From a bacterium (GTDB lineage: Bacteria; Bacillota; Bacilli; Lactobacillales; Streptococcaceae), in contig CAJNBS010000025.1 of assembly GCA_905221065.1 (NCBI GenBank), positions 1-16,592 of the forward strand: a DNA stretch of 16,592 nucleotides, read 5' to 3'. Every line of letters starts with the position of its first letter. The stretch's first letter is position 1. This document shows, piece by piece, positions 1 to 9,600 of this stretch. A program made the translations under genes and the position numbers. Under the pieces are notes generated by a model. That model saw only the letters and a program-made list of their open reading frames with translations. It ran no database searches and had not been told where the DNA came from.

Positions 1-3000
1 GCTGAGGTAGACGCTACAGCGCTAGTACTTGCTGAGGTAGACGCTACCGCACTTGTTGACGCTGACGTAGACGCTACAGCGCTTGTACTTGCTGAAGTAG
101 ACGCTACCGCACTTGTTGACGCTGAAGTAGACGCTACAGCGCTTGTGCTTGCTGATGTTGATGCTACAGCGCTTGTACTTGCTGAAGTAGACGCTACGGC
201 ACTTGTTGACGCCGATGTAGACGCTACCGCACTTGTTGAAGCTGACGTAGAGGCCACAGCGCTTGTTGATGCTGAAGTAGACGCTACAGCGCTTGTTGAT
301 GCTGACGTAGAGGCTACAGCGCTTGTACTTGCTGATGTTGATGCTACTGCACTTGTGCTTGCTGAGGTAGAGGCTACGGCACTTGTTGAGGCTGAGGTTG
401 ATGCTACAGCGCTAGTACTGGCTGATGTAGATGCTACAGCGCTTGTGCTTGCTGATGTAGAGGCTACCGCACTTGTTGATGCTGAAGTAGACGCTACAGC
501 GCTTGTACTTGCTGAAGTAGAGGCTACAGCGCTTGTTGAAGCTGAGGTAGACGCTACAGCGCTTGTACTTGCTGAAGTAGAGGCTACAGCGCTTGTTGAA
601 GCTGAGGTAGACGCTACCGCACTTGTTGACGCTGACGTAGACGCTACCGCACTTGTTGACGCTGACGTAGACGCTACAGCGCTTGTACTTGCTGAAGTAG
701 ACGCTACTGCACTTGTTGACGCTGAGGTAGACGCTACAGCGCTTGTACTTGCTGAAGTAGACGCTACCGCACTTGTTGACGCTGACGTAGACGCTACAGC
801 GCTTGTGCTTGCTGAAGTAGAGGCTACAGCGCTTGTACTTGCTGAAGTAGAGGCTACTGCACTTGTGCTTGCTGAAGTAGACGCTACGGCACTAGTACTT
901 GCTGAAGTAGAGGCTACGGCACTTGTTGAAGCTGAGGTAGACGCTACAGCGCTAGTACTTGCTGATGTTGATGCTACGGCACTTGTTGAAGCTGAGGTAG
1001 ACGCTACCGCACTTGTTGATGCTGACGTAGAGGCTACAGCGCTTGTTGAAGCTGACGTAGAGGCCACAGCGCTTGTTGAAGCTGAAGTAGAGGCTACAGC
1101 GCTAGTACTTGCTGAAGTAGAGGCTACAGCGCTTGTTGAAGCTGAGGTAGACGCTACCGCACTTGTTGATGCTGACGTAGAGGCTACGGCACTAGTACTT
1201 GCTGAAGTAGAGGCTACGGCACTTGTTGAAGCTGAGGTAGACGCTACAGCGCTAGTACTTGCTGATGTTGATGCTACGGCACTTGTTGAAGCTGAGGTAG
1301 ACGCTACCGCACTTGTTGACGCTGAGGTAGACGCTACCGCACTTGTTGATGCTGACGTAGAGGCTACAGCGCTTGTTGAAGCTGAAGTAGAGGCTACAGC
1401 GCTAGTACTTGCTGATGTTGATGCTACAGCGCTTGTTGATGCTGAGGTAGACGCTACCGCACTTGTTGATGCTGACGTAGAGGCTACAGCGCTTGTTGAA
1501 GCTGAGGTAGACGCTACAGCGCTAGTACTTGCTGATGTTGATGCTACGGCACTTGTTGATGCTGAGGTAGACGCTACAGCACTTGTTGACGCTGAGGTAG
1601 ACGCTACCGCACTTGTTGATGCTGACGTAGAGGCTACAGCGCTTGTTGAAGCTGAAGTAGACGCTACGGCACTAGTACTTGCTGAAGTAGATGCTACGGC
1701 ACTTGTTGATGCTGAGGTAGACGCTACAGCGCTTGTGCTTGCTGAGGTAGATGCTACTGCACTTGTGCTTGCTGATGTAGAGGCTACCGCACTTGTTGAC
1801 GCTGACGTAGACGCTACAGCGCTTGTGCTTGCTGAAGTAGACGCTACGGCGCTTGTGCTTGCTGAAGTAGACGCTACAGCGCTAGTACTTGCTGAGGTAG
1901 AGGCTACTGCACTTGTTGACGCCGATGTAGACGCTACCGCACTTGTTGATGCTGACGTAGACGCTACAGCGCTTGTGCTTGCTGAAGTAGACGCTACGGC
2001 GCTTGTGCTTGCTGATGTAGAGGCTACCGCACTTGTTGATGCTGAAGTAGACGCTACAGCGCTAGTACTTGCTGATGTAGAGGCTACAGCGCTAGTACTT
2101 GCTGAGGTAGAGGCTACTGCACTTGTTGAAGCTGAAGTAGACGCTACCGCACTTGTTGATGCTGACGTAGACGCTACCGCACTAGTACTTGCTGAGGTTG
2201 ATGCTACGGCACTAGTACTTGCTGATGTAGAGGCTACCGCACTTGTTGAAGCTGAAGTAGACGCTACCGCGCTTGTTGATGCTGAGGTAGACGCTACCGC
2301 ACTTGTTGACGCTGACGTAGACGCTACCGCACTTGTTGATGCTGACGTAGACGCTACAGCGCTTGTTGAAGCTGAAGTAGACGCTACGGCGCTTGTGCTT
2401 GCTGAAGTAGACGCTACCGCACTTGTTGACGCTGACGTAGACGCTACCGCACTTGTTGACGCTGACGTAGACGCTACAGCGCTTGTTGAAGCTGAAGTAG
2501 ACGCTACCGCACTTGTTGACGCTGAGGTAGACGCTACCGCACTTGTTGATGCTGACGTAGACGCTACCGCACTTGTTGACGCTGAGGTAGACGCTACTGC
2601 ACTTGTTGATGCTGACGTAGAGGCTACTGCACTTGTTGACGCTGAAGTAGAGGCTACTGCGCTTGTGCTGGCTGAGGTAGACGCTACGGCACTTGTTGAC
2701 GCTGACGTAGAGGCTACCGCACTTGTTGACGCTGACGTAGACGCTACTGCACTTGTACTTGCTGAGGTAGACGCTACAGCGCTAGTACTTGCTGATGTAG
2801 AGGCTACTGCACTTGTTGATGCTGAAGTAGACGCTACTGCACTAGTACTTGCTGAAGTAGATGCTACTGCACTTGTTGATGCTGAGGTAGACGCTACAGC
2901 GCTAGTACTTGCTGATGTAGATGCTACTGCACTTGTTGACGCTGAAGTAGACGCTACAGCGCTTGTGCTTGCTGATGTAGAGGCTACCGCACTTGTTGAT

Positions 3001-3668
3001 GCTGAAGTAGACGCTACAGCGCTTGTGCTTGCTGATGTTGATGCTACGGCACTTGTTGAAGCTGACGTAGACGCTACAGCACTTGTTGATGCTGACGTAG
3101 ACGCTACAGCGCTTGTGCTTGCTGATGTTGATGCTACTGCACTTGTTGACGCTGACGTAGACGCTACTGCACTTGTGCTTGCTGACGTAGATGCTACAGC
3201 GCTTGTGCTTGCTGAGGTAGACGCTACCGCACTTGTGCTTGCTGAGGTTGAGGCTACCGCACTTGTGCTTGCTGAGGTAGACGCTACTGCGCTTGTTGAA
3301 GCTGACGTAGACGCTACTGCACTTGTTGACGCTGACGTAGACGCTACTGCACTTGTTGATGCTGACGTAGACGCTACGGCGCTTGTGCTTGCTGAGGTAG
3401 ACGCTACCGCACTTGTTGATGCTGAGGTAGACGCTACAGCACTAGTACTTGCTGACGTAGACGCTACCGCACTTGTTGATGCTGACGTAGACGCTACGGC
3501 GCTTGTGCTTGCTGACGTAGACGCTACTGCACTTGTTGATGCTGACGTAGACGCTACGGCGCTTGTGCTTGCTGAGGTTGAGGCTACCGCACTTGTTGAT
3601 GCTGAGGTAGACGCTACAGCACTTGTTGACGCTGAAGTAGACGCTACAGCGCTTGTTGACGCACTTTG
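1..3668 (-). repeat. SRR2 decapeptide array of adhesin B (at least 122 units of 30 bp)
   Basis: The array is a perfectly phased tandem array of 30-bp units, read on the minus strand as SASTSAVAST with almost only synonymous differences. Six of ten residues are Ser/Thr, potential O-glycosylation sites, and Val recurs once per unit. No insertion, deletion or stop disturbs the phase. Longer units have also been copied: 901-1019 is repeated at 1201-1319, and the 60 bp from 511 recur from 571. The array continues past the left edge, so its full length and the wall anchor are not visible. Confidence 0.96.
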
Positions 3669-6600
3669 TGATCTGTAATCCGAGTCAGATAAATTAGGCT
3701 TAAATATATCCGTCGTATCATCTTCATAGGTAACTGTGACCGTACCATCTCTACCTACAGAGACAGTTTTTATCTGCATGTTAGGATTCGCATCTTCAAT
3801 AGCCTTGCGAATCTTTTCCTTATCAGCTTCTGTTGGTGTAGTAAGATTTTCCACCTGAATTACTGGGGAAGCTGGAGTATATTTCTCACTCAACGGAGCT
3901 TGTATAATGACATACTTTTCAGCCTTTAAATTGCCAGACAAATCTTTAACCCTTGCAAAACGTGTCCAGACATTGGGTGTATCATCATCATTATCTGGTG
4001 TTGCAGTATTAGTATAATCTTTTCTTGGATTAAATACCTGATTAGCATTATAAGTTCCATCACTCGTTAAATTATGAGTATAAGGCTGTGCTTGAGACGC
4101 ATCTGTTAATTTATTTGTTCTTTGATCAGCAATCCCTCCTGTAGAATGATCAATTACATTTCTTGTAACATATTTCAACTGCTCACTAGTCTCATTGTTC
4201 CAAGCTTCTATATGAGTAACTTTTCCACTATTATCCCAAGTTTCAACTCTGACACGGAACTGATCACCCGCATAGATTTTATTTCTTCCCTGTGAATCTT
4301 TAGGAGCATCTACCCACACGCCATCACGAAGAACTTGAACCTTAACAGTAACATTCGGTGCTTCTGTTTCCTTAGTAATCGTACCAGAACCTGGCTCTGA
4401 AGTTAACACTTCAGTTGTATTTGGTCCTGCTGGCACACTTTGAGTCGCAGTTACATTAGGTACAGTACTTGAAGGAAGAAGACCATTATTTGTATCATAG
4501 ACTTTTTGCAATTCGTCAGCAGTAAAGGTTACACTTGTAGCATTTGTTGGAACTTGCTTTTTAAAGGTTTGGTTCCCTACTGTCAAGGTTACAGTTGCAC
4601 CTGGAAGAACATTAGTTACCGTGATGGTTTGATTTGGCAAGCCTCCACGTCCAGTTAGATTTTCAACAACTGGTTGGTTAACTTCCATTGCCAATTCTGA
4701 GAGTGGTTTGATACGAGATTGACCATCTTTATAGGTAATCTTAGCATTAGTTCCTTCGAAGGTAACTTCCTTGATACGGTCTTTTTCTTTTTGTGTAGCT
4801 GTATCATGGGCATTCTTGATGGATTCTACAATGCTTGTTTTTTCCGGATCTGTCAAAGTAGACAGACTTGTAACTTTAATCTTCTTATCAGGATTCAAGT
4901 TAGCATTTTTTACTGCTAAATCACCTTGCACAAGTTTAAATGTATTTCCTACTGACTCATTTCCTGCAACATCTGTAGCTGTAATCGCACGATTCGCAAA
5001 ATTTCCGGTGCGGTATTGAAGTTCTTCTTTGACTTTCCCCTCTGCAACTAGGCTAGCTGGATTGGTAGCTGAGGCATCTGTAATAGAAGCAATATTGGAT
5101 ACAATTGCTGTTCCAAAAGCGTCATCCAAAGCATTTCCATTCGGAACCTTCTTTCCGTCAGAGCCACCTATTTTAATCTCTGTTTTGTTTATATAGTTAC
5201 TATTGTCAGTGGCTGATGTTGTAAATCTAATTTGGTCACCAGCATAAAAAGTATATACTGGATTTCCACCTGAAATCGTCTTAGGAGCTTCTACCCATTG
5301 ATCAGTCGCTTTATTGTAAATTTCTACAACTGTATTCGCTACTGGCCTAATCGTCTCAGGGGTAATATTGACACCTGTACTTTCAGCAGATGGGGTTGTA
5401 ACGCCATTAGAATCCGTAACATTAGCTGTAGCTGTTACACTGCCTCTGGCTGGCAATACATTCAAACCAAGTTCTGCAGGAGTTACTGTCAGTTCAGTTG
5501 CACCTGCTGGCTTATCGACTGTATAAGTTTCATTTCCGATTTTAATCGTAACAGACGTTGCTTTTGGTTCAATATTTGTAATCGTAATGTTCTTGGCAAG
5601 ACCACCTTGATCTGTCAAATCATTTGTAACCGTTGGAGCTTTTGGTTTAGCAATATCTGCCACCTTGAGTGTACGACTAGTTCCATCTTTATATTGGATA
5701 GTTACAAGGTCACCACTAAATGAAATATTGCCAATTCTGCCATCAACACCATGTGCGTTCTCGATATTAGTCTTAAGAGTCGCTTTTTCTGTCTCTGTTG
5801 GATTACTTAGATCATTTACTGTTGGCTTTTCAGTTGGATTGAGATTTGCATTTCTTTCTGCTAAACTCCCTTGTACAAGTTTAAATGTATTTCCTACTGA
5901 CTCATTTCCTGCAACATCTGTAGCTGTAATCGCACGAGTCGCAAAAATTCCGGTGCGGTATTGAAGTTCTTCTTTGACTTTCCCCTCTGCAACTAGGCTA
6001 GCTGGATTTGTAGTTGAGGCATCTGTAATAGAAGCAATATTGGATGCAATTGCTTCTCCAAAAGTATCATCCAAAACATTTCCATTTCGAACCTCGCTAC
6101 CTCCATCACTCCCTTTTCTAACCGTCGTTCTCTTGATATAGTTACTATTGTCTGTGAAGGTTGTGGTAAAGCGAAGTTCATCACCTGCATAGAAGGTATA
6201 TTCTGGTAGATTATTTGCGGTTCCTGTTGGAACTAATTTCCACTTGCCAGTCGCTGGGTCTTTTACTTCTACAAGAGTACTTGCTACTGGTCTTTCTGTT
6301 TCCTTCGTGATAGTTACAGGGTCACTTACTGTTGACTCAAGAAAAGTACCTGCTGGCTTACGAGAATCTTGCGCAGCAACCTTAGCTGTTACTGTTCCAG
6401 TTGCAGGCAATACACCATCGTCCAAACCAAGTTCAGTTGGTGTAACAGTTACACTAGATGTCCCTGCTGGAATATCCTTAGTGACAGATTTATTCCCCAC
6501 TGTTACTGTAACCTTAGTTGCCTGTGGGTCAATATCTGTTACCGTAATAGACGTTGGCATACCACCTTCTTCAGTCAAATTCTTAGTAACTGTAGGGGTG

Positions 6601-9600
6601 CTTGGACGAGCAACAATCGTTACCATATCATTTTGAATGTTCCCACGTCCATCTGTTGCCGCGAAGGCATAATTTTCATAAGTTCCGACTTTACTAATCG
6701 TTCCACGTAAATTAGCAGACATTGTCTTATCCGCATTCACATGTTTATTTTCCAACGATAGCGAACCATTTTCTGGTGGAATTGGAACAAATGCCAAACC
6801 GTTTAATGATTTAATACCTGAATTACCTGTTTCATTATCTGAAGCTGTAATTGCTAAATCGACAGAATCTCCTGCAACTATGTCAATTCGTTTATTGGCT
6901 GGAACTCCTGTAATAACTGGTTTAATTGCATCAGGTGTAGAAGTTGCAGGGGCACTGCTTTCAGAAGATAAGGTTCCCTTGTTATTTGGTAAGGTCACAT
7001 TTGTCTTAGCTACATATGAACCAGCCTGAACATTTGGAACAGTAATCGTTGCTTTCCCGTTTGAAACTGTACCTGTGTGGCTTGTATTGTTTGGCCCCTG
7101 AAGGGTAACTGTTGAACCGTTTGGAATGTTTGATCCGACGTTAACTACGACATTCGCTCTCTGTCCAACTGTATTGTCAAGATTTGTTTCAATTGTTGGA
7201 GGAGCTGGATTAACAGCAACAGTAACAGTTTTCTCAGTTGTATTGCCAACCGCATCTGTAGCCGTCACCTTAACGTTTTCATAAAGCCCAATTTTTGAAG
7301 GAGTACCTGTCAAAGTAGTTGACATAGAACCGTCATTGTTTTTAACAGCTTTGCTTGCTGTCAAAACATTGTTAAAGTTTGTAGTCGATTTATCAAGGTT
7401 GGTTCCTGTAGACTTACTTGCATCATAAGTAATGGCCTTCATGCCTGAATTACCAGTTGTCGCATCAGAAGCTGACAAGCGGACATTAGCTGGTTGTCCA
7501 ACGGTCAAATTGATTCGTCCGTTGTTATCACCTGCTGTAATAACAGGTCCAGTCTTATCAATATTAATTGCGCGAACTGTATTACTATAATCAGACTCAA
7601 CAGATGTCTTAGTGGCTCCACTTCTATCTCTATATTCTGGCTGTCCATCAACTACCGTTTGAGCCTTGTAGTCTGCATTGTTTTTTAAGGTAACATTACG
7701 GAAGGTCACTTGACCGTTATTATCAGCCGTTGCCTCTTGGATTTTTGTTCCATTTTCATATAGGTAAACTTTCTTACCAGGAGTAGCGTTTTCAACTTGA
7801 ATATCTTGTTGTTCCTTACCTTCAACTAACTTATTGGTAATTTTCGGAGTATAAGGCTTAACGATAAACTGAGTATCTACATCTTTTGTTGTATTATCAG
7901 GGAAAGTTACATGTAGCTTATTGTTAAAGACCCCTGGAGTGCGTCCAACTTCCCTCTTCTCGATAGTTCGACCGTTAGAATCTCTCCACTCTATCTGTGA
8001 GCCAGCAGGCAACTTCCCACTACTCCAGTCATTGGTTCCCTTTTTCACCAAGTACTGGTTCGGATCCGTAAAGGCTTGGTTTGTATCGTTATTTGAATAC
8101 CACCATTTCAATTTTGCATTATTATAGCTACTGGTATTATACGGTTCTTCCACTTGGTTAACAAAATATTTCCCACCTTGTGCTGCGGCTAGTGGATAAG
8201 CTTGTTCGTAGCTCATCCCAAGAGGATTGGTGTGGAGCCCCACCGTTGCAAAGGTCGTACCTGGTGAGCCTACACCAAATAACAGTTTCATATTTTTTAT
8301 TTGCTCAGGAGTAACACCTGGTTTTACTCTTGTTTCAAAGCGTGTTACGTTTACTTCACTTTGCGTTCCACCGATATTAACCGTTTGCCAAATAGTACGT
8401 GGGTCTGAAACACGCGGAACGATTGCTGGAGAAATTTCGTTCCATATAGGGCGTTTATACTCGTCATTATTATCAGATAAAGCTTTTAGCAAGTTTTTGG
8501 ATTCATCTGGATGATAGAGAGAAACAAAGCCTTGACTTCCATTTGCAAACTGACCTCTATCATATGTTGCTGTCCCCTGTTTAGCAAATCCATCATTACC
8601 ACCTGCAACAGTCTCACCAAATTTATCCGGCAAGCTAAGCGGATTTGACTTATCAACAGGAAGGTTAGCGAAATTCAGATTTGGTTTTTCTGTTGTACTT
8701 GTTATTAGATTTTTATAACCTGTCGTGACAATAGTATCAGGCATCTCTAGCTGGTCTGGAACCTGCATCCACTTAATCACATTAGTATAACCACGATTCG
8801 TAAGCGGATTTGCAATCAGTGTCCAAATGATAGAGGTTACTTTACCATTTGCATCATATACAGGCTCCGATGCAACAGCCACGTGATCTCTCAAATGATT
8901 TTGTGCAGAATCATTATAACCAGATACGTAAGATTTTAAGTTTTCGCCATTTTCACGATTCTCGTTAGCCACTCCTACCGCACGTGAACCAACCTGTGTA
9001 TTAATGGCACGAGGCTGTGCCCCTCTCTCCATCTGTCTACCATTTAGCACACTACGTTTACCGTTGCTAGCACGAAGGACAGCGTTGACGATTGAGTTTT
9101 GCGCAGACGTAGCTTGCTTGATAACATCTGTCAAGTCAGCATTTGGATTTTTAAGAGCTTCTTCGATAGCTGTTACAGCAGCATTAACCTTAGCAACAGC
9201 TGATTCCGTATTTGGCAGACCGATAGACTTAGCGAGGTATTCACCCATAGTCGCTGAGATTTTAGACAGACGTTTGCGGTCTTCTTGAGCTTTTTTGTCG
9301 CTCTCAGCAGATACTGTTGTCGCTACAGCAGCTGTTGTCGTTGTATCTACCAAACTTGAAGTCGTTGAGGTGATTTGACTCAAACGAGTTTCAACTGCTT
9401 GTAGAGATGCGAGGCTATCAGTGATAACTTTTGAAAGAGCCGCATCAGCTGTCGCGTTAGCTGCATCTTCCTTACGAACAGATGTCTCTTTGTTTGAAGC
9501 TGTTTCTGATGCTACTGGTTTTGCCAGTTCAGAAGTTACTCCAGCTTGTGATTGAGAAGCACTTGTTGAGGCTGACTCAGATGCACTTGTACTTGCACTT

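Noticed and set aside
145..3678. Plus-strand open frame of 1,177 codons (LADVDATALV-type repeat)
   Set aside because: It is the antisense reading of the SRR2 array: the 30-bp unit happens to lack stops in this frame. It begins at an ATG inside the array with no ribosome site, and the minus frame is continuous with a gene having a signal peptide. The right array gives a similar shadow.
5993..6190. Short minus-strand frame of 65 codons
   Set aside because: It is out of phase with adhesin B and wholly inside its Siglec-like module 1, with no start signal of its own.
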